DNA of 64,000 nt from Omphiscola glabra (Eukaryota > Mollusca > Gastropoda > Lymnaeidae), in NCBI GenBank assembly GCA_964017045.1, contig OZ024798.1, positions 25,571,347 through 25,635,346 of the forward strand, in the 5' to 3' direction. A model generated the notes under the pieces. The model made no database searches, was not told where the DNA came from, and worked only from the letters and a program-made list of their open reading frames with translations. This document shows, in pieces, positions 11,684 to 22,919 of this stretch (position 1 is the first letter of the stretch; each line of letters starts with the position of its first letter). The position numbers were made by a program, and so were the translations under genes.

Positions 11684-11735
11684 CTTCTGAAGAAGGTAGT
11701 TATCCCAAAAGTCATTTTAATAGTTCTGTCATTTT
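11684..11735 (+). other. Degenerate CTGAAGAAGG motif, relative of 17045-17100
   Basis: TTTTGTATTGTCTTCTGAAG then AAGG-TAGTTAT-CCCAAAAGTC matches the - strand segment at 17045-17100 (TTTTGTATTATCTGCTGAAG then AAGG..GCCGAAACGTC), but with the GAAAC core mutated. It lies to the right of composite repeat A, as the other does for copy B, but in the opposite orientation. Confidence 0.35.
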
Positions 11736-12499
11736 TTTTCAGACCTACGCATATCTTGTTCCACTTTTATTTTTTTAAAAATGAATTATTAATGCTTATC
11801 TGCTGTATTATCTGAAAATCGAAAAAACACATAATTCTAATATGTAAAGTATAATCTCTTAATCAATTTTCACGTTTGTAACAACCTCGAGGTTTCTTTT
11901 CTTTTAAAAAAAAAAAAAGAAACATTATTAATCTCATAAAAACCAAAACCAACTTTTCCATAAACTTTAACTTTTTCGCAAAATTGTAAAAAAAAACATA
12001 TTTCCATATTTCGAAAGCAAATATTAACACGATTTTTGTTCACGCCATCTGAACAGTAAAGGGGAAACATATTGCTCAATTTTGAAGATAACATTTTCAC
12101 GTGAGTAAAATGATTGTCTTTTGAGATATTTTTTGACCCACATAAAAATGTTCCCACATTTATTTTTCTGTCGCACTTGAAATGTATGACCACAAGAAAT
12201 ATTTGACAATACATTTTTTAATATAAACGCATTGTTTATCCTCATAAATATGCGCCCACACTTTATCCTCGCCCTCTGAACTGTACCTTTGGAAAATTAG
12301 GAAAATATCGATGACCTAAGTTGCAAAGAAAATCAAACCCTCAATGTTCCCTCTCCGACTTTTTTTGTTAAGGTATGGGAATACTTATGTCAACGTACCC
12401 ATTTTTTGTCTACCCCCTCTGATGTATTTTCTCAAATTGGTATGACACATATTTTAAAGGAAAACGTATCATTTCCTTTTCACGAGTATAGTATCATCG

Positions 12500-13016
12500 G
12501 ATTTACAGATAGTCGTCCATCATACCATCCTATTTAAAGGTAGTCACCCATTATATCATCCTATTGAAAGCTAGCCATCCATTATATCATCCTATTGAGA
12601 GCTAGCCATCCATAATATCATCATATTGAAAGCTAGCCATCCATTATATCTTCCCATTGAAAGCTAGCCATCCATTATATCATCCCATTGAAAGCTAGCC
12701 ATCCATTATATCATCCAATTGAAAGCTAGCCATCCATTATATCATCCCATTGAAAGCTAGCCATCCATTATTTCATCCTATTTAAAGCTAGCCATCCATT
12801 ATATCATCGTATTGAGAGCTAGCCATCCATAATATCATCCTATTGAAAGCTAGCCATCCATTATATCATCCTATTGAAAGCTAGCCATCCATTATATCAT
12901 CCTATTGAGAGCTAGCCATCCATAATATCCTCCTATTGAGAGCTAGCCATCCATAATATCCTCCTATTGAGAGCTAGCCATCCATTATATCATCCTATTG
13001 AGAGATAGCCATCCAT
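12500..13016 (+). repeat. 31-bp minisatellite x about 17
   Basis: Tandem units of CTATTGAAAGCTAGCCATCC then ATTATATCATC. Two recurring variants (GAAAGC...ATTATATC and GAGAGC...ATAATATC) are interspersed. The first two units are more diverged (GGTAGTCACCC, AGTCGTCCATC), as expected at an array edge. Confidence 0.95.
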
Positions 13017-13019
13017 AAA

Positions 13020-14050
13020 AAAAACCACATTTTATTAACATCACTAGTTAAATGAAATCAAATATTTACTTTCTTAGATATGGACATTCAAGTCTACCGT
13101 CTCCTTACCCCAGCGCCTCCAAACTTTGATTTCTTTTTTGGACCCTGGATGTCAGTACGGCAAGGCTGGGATTACGTAAGGGGCTGCATTGTATCCTTGT
13201 ATAGCTTTTATAAAGTATTTTTAAAAAAACCATTCAAGATCCTGCTGCACTCATTTAGCATATTCTAGAAGCTTTTCGCTCGTCTTTGAACTGCCAAATG
13301 AATAGTCATTGGGGCCTTAGGGGCGTCCGGTAGAAACCGTAGTGCCTGCCATTGTACGCTCACAGTGTCGGTTAACCAGAAAATATTTTGAAAGGAATCA
13401 CGATGGCCAGGTTGCAACACTTTACGTAGGCGCTTGCGTTGTAATTGTAACGTCATTGAATAGCTCTGGCGTCACTTGCATTTGAGGACCTCCTTTAAGG
13501 GCACACATTTGGAACATTCTAGAAACTAAAAATTATAGACACTTTTAGAAACGCGTGAAACATAAAAAGGCTATAGATATAATCTTAAAATGCCTTAGCA
13601 AAATGCGAACATTCTAGAATAAGAAACATTTGATAAAGATATATTAACCGTGATCCTGGAAAATTCCCAGGAAGGTTATAGAAATCTGTAAACTAAGCTA
13701 AAAGTTCCATAAGCTTTCTGATTCCATTGACATTTTCATAATTTTTATACCTACCTGGAAAAATAAAACCTAGAACTTGCTGGAAAATTCTATGCTTACA
13801 AAAGAGAGAAAACAACCTTCAGAAAATTTGCAGAAACTTCAAGACTAAAACATCCAAAACAAAACGTTGTAACTCTATAGTTACCCAACAAACAAGCATC
13901 CCCGTGAGGGACTCGTTCTAAAACGTGACATTTTAATGATATCATAACACTACCGTTTTTTTAACATGGATTTTTCAAGTGCATTCGTGCTAACTATATT
14001 TTAAAAGCGATAGTGAACTGTAGTTCGGATCATTCATATTAAATTCGCTC
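13020..14050. other. Intergenic DNA, nothing recognised
   Basis: Contains recurring CTAGAA and TTCTAGAA words around 13500-13620 but no repeat unit or gene that I can define. Confidence 0.4.
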
Positions 14051-14057
14051 GCTTTTG

Positions 14058-14230
14058 TATGATTAAGGCAAAAATCTTCCGAAGGCTTGTTGACCCACAA
14101 CCTATCGAGCTAAAACTTGGCACATAGACTCGTTTCCGATGACAACACATTCTGTCAAATGTTCAGCCATGCCCATCAACCCCCAAACTCCAAAAATATG
14201 TTTTTCCTGGTTTTTTTTTTTTTTGTAAAA
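14058..14230 (+). repeat. Dispersed repeat, copy of the 1185-1460 family
   Basis: Shares GGCAAAAATCTTC, CCTATCGAGCTAAAACTTGG, CACATAGACTCG, GATGACAACACATTCT and AAATGTTCAGCC with 1185-1460. A poly-T/poly-A stretch (14212-14236) closes the copy. Confidence 0.6.
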
Positions 14231-14969
14231 AAAAAAGAGGGGGGTGGGGGGGTGAAGAAAATATGATGCACTATTACGGACTGTTATAAATGGAGAATTT
14301 TATCTCTTAGTCTAGTCTATTGGCTCGTTTAAAAACAGTCCATAATAAAGGACGACGCCAAAGTTTTAAAAACAATAACAACTAGAACGATACACAAAGT
14401 CAGGGCTAATTACAATTAAAAATTAATGGGTGAATTTCAATGAATTACAAACACAAGAGAATATGATTAAAATTATTAACTTACAGTATGGTTGGTACCG
14501 GTACTGTATGTGAAAAAACAATGAGTTCAAGTTGCACAATGAAAGAAAATCTACACACAACAAAGCACTGTCTAGTATTAAATAATGACACACTGCACAT
14601 CTTGTGATAAAAGAAAGGAAATCTCTCTGGCCCATTCAATCGTCAAGCCTTTTTATAGGCATTTCCTACTAATGTCTCTCGAACCGTCTAACGCATTGTT
14701 TTGCTTTCCCGTTTTATCCAGATTCTTCTATAAGGTTCTGACTAACTAAGCTTAAATGTAAAGAAGGTTACATTTTGCTAGCTACGCCCAAAAACGGCCT
14801 CGACTGTAAGAGGTCATGCACGTGGAAAGCGGGTAAAGCAGGCATCAAAACACATCTCCTTAGTAACATGCACTAAATGAGATTCTTTCTTTTTTAAATA
14901 TCGTAAGTACGTTTTCTTGTTTTCTGAAATAGTTGTTGAAATAAAAGTGTCAGCAGCAAAATATTGACC

Positions 14970-15300
14970 TCGTCTACACATGTATCGACCTAACCAAGGC
15001 TTTCAACACCGCAAGTAGACAAGGTCTCTGGAAGAACAAGGACAAATATGGATGCCCCAAAACGTTAGTTTCAATGTGAGGTGATTTCACAAAAGTATGC
15101 AGGACAACTACTGCAAGACACAGATGACAAACCAGGCCATCACGAGTTAAATCTGTAGCTAGAGTAGTCCAATCCATCCCATGCACCTTCTGCACCTAAA
15201 CATTTCGTGCCAGAATCGGCCTGATCAGCCATCTGCGCACCCACAGACAAATTCAGCCCCAGGCAACAAGCGATGTTTCAAGTGGTTGTGATCAATTTTC
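14970..15300 (+). pseudogene. LINE fragment: RT piece fused by deletion to C-terminal zinc finger
   Basis: The + strand reads TCIDLTKAFNTASRQGLWK then DKYGCPKTLVSM (the RT block with D-L-T-K-A-F), then after a decayed stretch CTFCT-stop-TFRARIGLISHLRTH, a C2H2 finger with all four zinc ligands present but one in-frame stop. Several hundred codons normally separate these two parts, so an internal deletion is implied. The same finger occurs, more degraded, at 3-314. Confidence 0.7.
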
Positions 15301-15599
15301 GATTGACCAACTACCATCTAGAACAGTTGTCAGCGAACTGGGGGGAAATAACGCCAAATGGGATAAAATAGAAATCTTTGGTGGGGGGGGGGGGGGAGGA
15401 GGGTAATAAGGACTCAATGTATATAAATAAAATTATATTTAATGCGTGATTTTTATGTTAAAAAATTTCTTCTGGCAATACTGCATCTAGACTGTAACAG
15501 CACAAAGCACCTAATAGTTTGTGGCTACTAGGGGCTCTGCAGCTAGCACTCGCGTCTGATCTTGTATACGTCATAATGTCTAGTCACTTATTTTAACTT

Positions 15600-16800
15600 A
15601 ATCTTAGTGATAGTGTCATCCCAAAGTTGGTTGCACCCATTGCAATTTTCTCGTGGTGTCACCCCCATCCAGAATACCCCACGTGCCTCCTGCGATTAAG
15701 CCTAATCTGGCGAGACCCTGCTCTTGTGGCACCCTGCTCTTGTGACACCCTTCTCGGGTGACAGGTGACACCCTGCTCTTGTATTAAATTTGTCTGTGTT
15801 ATAAAACCGACTCGCTCGAGATCTGAAAAATTAAATCATTTCCATTTCATGCCATCCCCTTGTGAGATTGTCTACCCCTATGAGATGGTTGTTGTGAATA
15901 AGATTTAGGAGCGCGATGTTTCGGTATGAAAAGTTGTTCATGCATGGTGAGAGTTGTATGAGACCCACTGTTGTTTGTGTGAACACTTTTTGGTCCATGA
16001 GTTGTTATAAATTGTATTTTTGTGGCTGAATGGTCATTGGATGACAGGGAAATATGAATAAACAAGTGAGTGGATATAAATGGACAGGGTGTTAGACGGG
16101 AGATCGAGAAGATAGGAGATCAGAGAGAATGTGATGAACACCTGTTTGTCGGGGTTTTATCTTCATACCTGCGTAATGAGGCATTTGATGATGTGTTAGT
16201 GACTCTAGATGGGACTACATTTTGTTTATGAATAAGGGATTGAGTTACGAAACTCCAGATACTTTTGTGGACTTAAATGTGTGACGTGTGATTGGTATCA
16301 GATCACTAAAGCATCATTGGAATCATAGACGTAAGGAATAACTAGACCCTAGTTAACGAGAGTAGGCCTTAACAATTGTATCCCCCTGTGACGGTGCCTA
16401 TCCTATGCGAGTGTGTCTAATCCATGTGAGAGTGTTTACCCCTGTAAAGGTGCCTATCCCCTTGTTAGAAGGATGTCCCGGATACAAACCACAGCCTCGA
16501 GCAGAGCAGGGTGCCAAAAGAGCAGAATGTCACAAGAGCAGGGTGCCACGAGAGCAGGGTGCAACAAGAGCAGGGTGCCACAAGAGCAGGGTGCCACAAG
16601 AGCAGGGGCGCCACAAGAGCAGGGTGTCACAAGAGCAGGGGCGCCACAAGAGCAGGGTGTCACAAGAACAGGGTGCCACAAGAACAGGGTGCCACAAGAG
16701 CAGGGTGCCACAAGAGCAGGGTCTTATGCTCAAAATGTCAAGAGATGCAAAGGTTTTCTCATTCGCCCACGAGGAGGCGGTAAAAAAATTGCTGCCAGGT
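15600..16800 (+). repeat. Composite repeat copy B (arrays in inverted arrangement)
   Basis: Same block order as copy A: ACCCCCATCCAGA, a 15-mer array CTGCTCTTGTGACACC (15710-15785), TTATAAAACCGACT, a short degenerate 20-mer segment (15855-15890 and 16380-16465), AGGATGTCCCGGATAC, then CAAGAGATGCAAAGGTTTTC. Two differences stand out: about 490 bp of unrelated DNA (15893-16380) splits the 20-mer segment, and a second 15-mer array in reverse complement (16497-16722) lies on the right side. Confidence 0.7.
16497..16722 (-). repeat. 15-mer minisatellite, reverse orientation, about 14 units
   Basis: Units of CACAAGAGCAGGGTGC (with GGGGCGC variants) are the reverse complement of the GCACCCTGCTCTTGTG units at 15710-15785. 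The unit is 15 bp, so reading frames stay open in every phase; none is a gene. Confidence 0.9.
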
Positions 16801-17044
16801 CCAACTACCAACCTTTTCTGACACGGGTATTTCACTCAAATTAACAAAAACAAGTTATTTTACTCCCCACAAAACAGTATCCACATTATCTCTGATTTAA
16901 AAGGGTCCCAATTTTTATGTAATTGTATAAAAAATGAATAATATATGGGGGATTGCGTTCAAGTCCTAGGAAGTAATTTTTTTTGTCAAATTGTGGAACA
17001 AGATTATTTTTTTAGGCTTCAAAAAAAAAAAAAAAAAAAAAGAA

Positions 17045-17100
17045 AGAAAGAAAGATCAATCAAAGGACGTTTCGGCGAAATGCCTTCTTCAGCAGATAAT
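17045..17100 (-). ncRNA. Possible hammerhead-like motif (Penelope-type)
   Basis: On the - strand: CTGAAGA, a short helix GGC-ATTTC-GCC, then GAAAC and GTCC. This is the layout of a hammerhead core (CUGANGA, helix II, GAAA), and such motifs are known from Penelope-like retroelements. An extra A between the core and helix II, and an unproven helix I/III, keep this tentative. A 20-A run and (GAAA)n flank it on the + strand. Confidence 0.3.
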
Positions 17101-17109
17101 ACAAAAGAA

Positions 17110-18400
17110 GAAAGATTAATTATTTTTAAATTGAAAAACAAGTACCAGTTTGCCTGGATAAAATTGTTCTGTCTCTTTTTTGTCCAAACATAAACAAATC
17201 TTGTTTAACTTTTTACTTCTACAAATTTTTATTTTTAGTTCACTGAACCAGACATGTGATTATTTGATGGAGCTAGACATGTGATTATAGTGAGTTGATT
17301 ATTCACCCCAAACCCCCAACCCCTATTTCAGTAACGGATTAAGAAAAAATAAACTCAACACACACACACATAGCTGTGAAGGTTCTTGGAATATAAGTAT
17401 TAGGGTGACCCCAAAGGGGCGGGGTATTTTAGTCTGATAAACTTCACTATGAGTTCAGCAAGTCGATCCAACTACGAAATAATCACGAATTATGCAAAAT
17501 GCCATTCAAATTAGATCAAAAATTTTCCAAAAGGGTGGATATGAAGATAATTGAAAATGGGTGTCGATGGGTGGTCTCATGGATAGGAAATATGTATCTT
17601 TCCAACAATATACAAAACGGGTGTGGAGGTTGTTCTTTTGTATGAGAAAAACGTATGTTTCCAACAACATTACACATACAAATATATTTTTTTTTAACTT
17701 TGTAAAAAACCTACCCAAATAAAGACTGTGCAGAAGTGTCTATGAGCACTTTATGTAGCCAAAGGATTCGAATTGACTGTAGACGAAATTTAAGTATATT
17801 TTATTTGTATTAGTTTTTTGGGAAAATATAACTCGCACAGACTTCATTTGTTTAATGCATTTTAAGAAATGTTTAATTATTTTCCCCTTTTTATTGCATT
17901 TTAACTCTTTTTTTTATAGAAAGTTTTCTTTTTTTAAGTTTTAATATTTTAATTGTTTGTGTTGATTTGCAACATTTTATTATTAAAGTTGTAATGTTAA
18001 AGTTATCCACAAAAGTAGAACTCTTTACTTTTTTAAAACATCGAATGCTTAAAATCCTGATTAAAGTGACATCACCCTTCGCCGAGGCAAATAACAAAAA
18101 CGCAGATCTGAGCTTACCCCACCGACCCGTTCGCTCAACGAAGCAGACGCAGCCAACCGCGATATTCTTTATCCACAGTGTCAACCCACCTTCCCGACTC
18201 AGTCATTCAACGGATGAGATTAACAAAGACACTCCGAGATAATAATAAATAAAAAGGGCAAGTGAGTGGGTGGGGGAGGGAGGGCCGATTTTTTACTTTA
18301 GCCAGGAACTGGAGCAGTTTTGAATACGTGGGTGTCGAGCCAACTGATTCTGTGATCCCATTTTGAAACTCGTTATAAGGCAGTGTTTTCTAACGTCTTG
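17110..18400. other. Intergenic DNA, nothing recognised
   Basis: AT-rich. Contains a short (CA)n at about 17362-17372. No gene or repeat that I can define. Confidence 0.4.
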
Positions 18401-18404
18401 GTAC

Positions 18405-18610
18405 GCCCCACCAGAGGCATTGCTAAGGGGGTAAGGGGGCACAGATGGTCCCGGACGGCAGACTAGTTAGGGGTGCCTAAATATGCTTTGATATTATTTT
18501 ATTGATGAAAATAATGGGTTTAAGAGTTGAAAAAAGAAAGGGAGGCTATCTAACAATGAATCTTGTCCCCGGGCGCCAAACACTTTAGATACGCCTCTGC
18601 GCCCTTCAAA
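18405..18610 (+). repeat. Dispersed 'GGCGTAGC' repeat, + copy
   Basis: CCAGAGGCATTGCTAAGGGG, then GATGAAAATAATGGGTTTA and AATGAATCTTGTCCCCGGGC, ending ATACGCCTCTG. It matches the reverse complement of 9880-10080. Confidence 0.6.
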
Positions 18611-18739
18611 AGGGGGAGGGGGAGTGTAATGTGAAGGAGGATCATTTAGTCTCTAAGAAAGGAATTATAAATTTTTCAACAGGGGGGGCCGAGGGGGGGG
18701 GCAGGTGGTGCGCCTTTTAATAAAAAAACACATTTATTA

Positions 18740-19560
18740 CTCGCCATTTATTGTGATTATAAATGATGATGATTATTATTATTATTAAAAAAATGTAAAG
18801 CGTAGTACCCCAACCTAGGGCTGGGCTCACCACGCTATACATACATTTTAAAAAACATAATCATGAACTGAAAATTAACATACATTGATTAAATAAGACA
18901 AAACAAATGTGTATTCGCCAAACCATTCCATAACTTTTTAAATATCAAGCCATGGACGGCACCCAGCAGTATCGTCTATCGATCAGAGGTGGGAATCAGT
19001 CGGGATAGTAGAGTTTAAAGAGATGTGTTTTGAGTGCAGTTTTGAAGGATGTGATGGTTTGTATATTGCGGATGTGTAGTGGAAGAGAATTCCATTGTTT
19101 TGGGGCACAGAAAGAGAAATATCTTTCACCGTATATTTTTGTGCGAGTCTTGGGGACAGAAAGAATACGCGCGTCGGCGGAGGAGCGAAGCTGTCGAAGG
19201 GGTGAATAGACAGAGAGAAGTTCGGTTAGATAGAAAGGGCAGGAATTCGAGAACAAGTTGTGGCAGAGTTTGTGATCAACAGAGTTTGTAATCAATCCGT
19301 GCTTGTACAGGGAGCCAATGAAGTGAAGCCTAGCAGCTGAGTTTTGAACATTTTATAGTTTTTCTAAGAAGTGTTTTGGTGAACCTGACAGAAGAGAGTT
19401 GCAAAAGTCAAGACGAGACAGAACAAGAGCATAGACTAGTGTTTTTGTTGCGCTAACTGTTAGGTTGTGGCGGATGGAGCTGATCTGGCGGATAACGGTG
19501 TATGCAGAACATACGTAAAACTGGATTTTTATGGTGTTAAGACTTCGCAATAGCAGATCA
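18740..19560 (-). pseudogene. LINE 3' region (CR1/Rex-like), with 3' UTR and ATT-repeat tail
   Basis: From 19550 downward the frame reads SATKTLVYALVLSRLDFCNS-LLSG, then after a shift LLSVYSPLRQLRSSADARIL, GERYFSFCAPKQWNSLPLHI and TITSFKTALKTHLFKLYYPD. This is the standard C-terminal part of CR1/Rex-like ORF2 after the catalytic core. The 3' UTR (18995-18800) ends near GGTTGGGGTACTACGCTTTA and an (ATT)n tail at 18775-18787. A + strand copy of the same family lies at 29380-29790. Interrupted by one frameshift near 19300-19350. Confidence 0.8.
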
Positions 19561-20404
19561 AAGGAATCGCGAAATGCCTGCCATTATTATCCCGTAACAT
19601 CGGGCCGTATCTTATAGTATGTGTATGAGATAAGAATACATTCTATGCTATGCACTTCAACGCAACTTTACCGTGGGATTGTTTGGTTATTCCGAAAACT
19701 GGCAACTTGAACCGATCTCGGTCCCCATTAGTGAGTCCAAAAAAGCGCTCTAGTGAGCATACGATGTTACTCCTATTTTAAGAATGTCCTACAAAGTTTA
19801 ACCTCGATGCGCCTTAACAGGACTGGAAATTGAAATTGAATCTTCCTGGCGGCAGCATGAAGAGCTCTGTTTTTAAGGCAGTGCTGTCCAACCCGCGGCC
19901 TGCGAACTGATTTTAAACGGCCCTCGACAGCTTACAAAATTTTATGTGCGTAAAAATTGAAACATTTCATGGTGAAACTATATCGACCATTCATTTATTA
20001 AGTATTGTTAGGAAATCGTGTGAGAGCACAGGAGACGTTGGGACATGGACAATGGGGAGGTCAGAAAATCTAAGTGGGCCTGACAGGTAGCAGTAATTTA
20101 TTCTAAGCAAATCAGCAGAGCAACCATTCAGTAACATGGGGAGGCATACAATTCCATGCTGTCTCCCACATTTTTTTCTATTGCTTGTACAAAGGAGGGG
20201 TCACGGGATATAGAGTATAATGACTAGAGGTGTCAATGGATAGAGGGTTATAATAACTAACGGCGGCGCTGAGAAAGATGAATAGAGAAACCAAGAGTAA
20301 CTTGATGTGTGTCTGTTTGGTCACTGTAAAAAGTCCATGCCCCCACCAAATGCAATTTTTATGAGGATAATAATATGACAGGAAAGTCTTGAGGTCAGAG
20401 TAAT

Positions 20405-20515
20405 TGAGATGCGAGTTTGGGCAGGGCCAGCCCTACAGTTGTTTGGCGCCCGGGCAAGCTTGCCTTTGGGGCAACGGGCAAGCTTAACTTTGGCGCCCCT
20501 TTTAAGAATAATCAT
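20405..20515 (+). repeat. Short GGCGCCCGGGC-type dispersed repeat
   Basis: GGCCAGCCCTACAGTTG then GGCGCCCGGGCAAGCTTGCC, partly duplicated. It resembles the ends of the 21590-21780 element but is too short to classify. Confidence 0.35.
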
Positions 20516-20629
20516 AAAAATTTGCGCACGGGGTAAAAAAAAACTGCGGATTAGGTAACGGGTTTATTGCCTAGGTTGTTTTTAAACACAGAATGAACAA
20601 TAACATCATTTTCTTAACTTGTAGTTGGA

Positions 20630-21028
20630 CAGTGTGAACAATTAGCCTACCGCGGTCAGTATGAACAATTAGCCTACCGCGGTCAGTATGAACAATTAGC
20701 CTACCGCGGTCAGTATGAACAATTAGCCTACAGCGGTCAGTATGAACAATTAGCCTACCGCGGTCAGTATGAACAATTAGCCTACAGCGGTCAGTATGAA
20801 CAATAAGCCTACCGCGGTCAGTATGAACAATAAGCCTACAGCGGTCAGTATGAACAATTAGCCTACCGCGGTCAGTATGAACAATTAGCCTACAGCGGTC
20901 AGTATGAACAATTAGCCTACAGCGGTCAGTATGAACAATAAGCCTACAGCGGTCAGTATGAACAATTAGCCTACCGCGGTCAGTATGAACAATTAGCCTA
21001 CCGCGATCAGTATGAACAATTAACCTAA
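20630..21028 (+). repeat. 27-bp minisatellite x 14 with alternating CCGCGG/CAGCGG
   Basis: Units of AGTATGAACAATTAGCCTAC then CGCGGTC. The sixth-last region alternates between CCGCGG and CAGCGG in the order C C C A C A C A C A A A C C, the final one degraded to CCGCGATC. A second variable site is TTAGCC versus TAAGCC. Since 27 is a multiple of three, the - strand stays open as LIVHTDRGR/CR repeats; this is not a gene. Confidence 0.95.
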
Positions 21029-21189
21029 CATTGAGTCCATAAAGCGTTACGCATTGACTGGTGAACATTGAGAAAATCTAATGAGGTCAGGTGCTGCCTT
21101 CTTAAATTAAGCAACAATAACGTACAATTAAAGCAATAAATTTTATTGCCACTGTTTTTATTCACCTTATTTTATATTCTTGATGAGCC

Positions 21190-21360
21190 GATAATGTTAT
21201 TGTATAAATGATTCTTTATGTTATTGCAAGTATGATTCTTTGTATTATTGTACATATGATTCTTTTTGTTATTGTACATATGATTCTTATGTTATTGTAT
21301 ATATATATATATGATTCTTTATGACATTGCATTGTTTGTATATATGATTCTTTATGCATG
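21190..21360 (+). repeat. Minisatellite, about 24 bp x 7
   Basis: Tandem TATGATTCTTTATGTTATTG then NACA units, ending in an (AT)n stretch at 21297-21312 and one decayed unit to 21360. Confidence 0.8.
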
Positions 21361-21589
21361 ATGTAAAAAGGATTAAATAGTGGGAATAATTTTCTAAAAA
21401 ATTTTAAGCACAAAAAAAAAAGATTCGCGAAAAATTTTTTATTGTTTTTGGGGCCCACCAAGTTAAAAAGGTTGGACAGCGCTGCACTAAGGGGATGGTG
21501 CGGTTGACTTTAAAACCCATTTATGATCTCGGGTGCGTTCAAATTTGTGAAAGTCTGTTATGGTGTGTTGCAGTCACGGGTAAACCTGC

Positions 21590-21780
21590 ATCAGTGGCGT
21601 AGCGAGCTTAACTCGCGACCAGGGCACAATACCTTTTAAGGCCCCCCCCCCTTTTCTATTCGAAAACCATACAATATTATATGTAAAATATACCATTTGG
21701 CGCCCCTTTGTGAGTAGCGCCCGGGGCATGATGCCCTCCTTGCCCCCCCCCCCCCTCGCTACGCCAATGACCTGCATGAA
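21590..21780. mobile_element. MITE-like element with GGCGTAGCGAG inverted ends
   Basis: The left end CAGTGGCGTAGCGAG and right end CTCGCTACGCCAATGACCTG are inverted repeats (GTGGCGTAGCGAG against TTGGCGTAGCGAG). The middle has two C-runs and GGCGCCC boxes. About 190 bp, non-coding. No certain target duplication was identified. Confidence 0.5.
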
Positions 21781-22079
21781 TGAAAAGGGGAAAACGTGCC
21801 GAGTGGAGCAATAGCTTTATCAAGGCCAAACCCAGAGAAGGGTTTCAGACTGCCATTGTGCTTGTTCCGGATTACTCTTTCAGCACTAAGGGCGGCACAG
21901 TGTTTCTGTTAAACTTTTCATGAATATCAAATGATCTCGTTAAACGAAATCTGTTTCAGCATGCTGATGCATAACATCGCGGCTTTGCTGTACATGTCAT
22001 TATGCTGATTCATTAATTTGTTGTTTTTTTCTCTTATGCTATTCTATTGTTGACTTCTGTAACTAAACCCATCGGGAGT

Positions 22080-22337
22080 CGTTTAACCCATGCTACCATC
22101 ATTCTTTCAACCGTGTCGTTTAACCCACGCTATTATCATTCTTTCAATCTTGTCGTTTAACCCATGCTACCATCATTCTTTCAATCTTGTCGTTTAACCC
22201 ATGCTACCATCATTCTTTCAATCTTGTCGTTTAACCCACGCTATTATCATTCTTTCAATCTTGTCGTTTAACCCATGCTACCATCATTCTTTCAATCTTG
22301 TCGTTTAACCCATGCTACCATCATTCTTTCAATCTTG
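22080..22337 (+). repeat. 37-bp minisatellite x 7, two unit types
   Basis: Units GTCGTTTAACCCATGCTACC then ATCATTCTTTCAATCTT, with a second type carrying CACGCTATTATC. The types are mixed within the array. Confidence 0.9.
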
Positions 22338-22919
22338 TTTGTGCTTTTTTTAGTACATGTAAATAACCATTTTGTAAAATTTAAAAAAAACGAAAAACAC
22401 AAAATGACTTCTTTTCATTGTTTTCTACACCAAATGACGTATTTAATATTTTTAAACAATTTGTGAGTGTAACTATACAATTTGCCAAGACACAACATGG
22501 GGCACCCAAAGCGGCTGTATAAATTCTATTTTAGGTCGACTTGATTAATTAGATTGCTGTACGTGTGAAGCATCGTCTAATGTTGTCTGAAGCCGTTGAC
22601 ACCAGCAATGACACTTAGCTATTTCTCATTGGATTTTAAGCGTTTGTTTTATTTATTTTTTGTTGCTCTTTGGTCCTTTAAGGTAAAATACCTAGCAACT
22701 TGAATGACTTCAAAAATTTATCACGATATCTGAAATCTAAATATCACCTTCCGTCGCGCGTGAAATTCAGTTAGTAACATTGACTAATACAAATAGGGAA
22801 AGGCGAGAGAGACGCCGTGGTGAAGCTGAAATTTTAGATTAAACTGTGCTTATTTGTGGGGAGGGGGGTTAACAGTAAATAGGTGAATATATTAACTAAA
22901 AAGGATTGTGCCAGGTAAA

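Noticed and set aside
12500..13016. CRISPR-like regular array
   Set aside because: The whole 31-bp unit repeats; there are no variable spacers.
16405..16844. Several overlapping frames of 85-143 codons on both strands
   Set aside because: All come from the 15-bp array, which is open in every phase.
20571..21068. 165-codon - strand frame of LIVHTDRGR repeats
   Set aside because: The 27-bp unit is a multiple of three, so one frame stays open; no non-repeat protein sequence flanks it.
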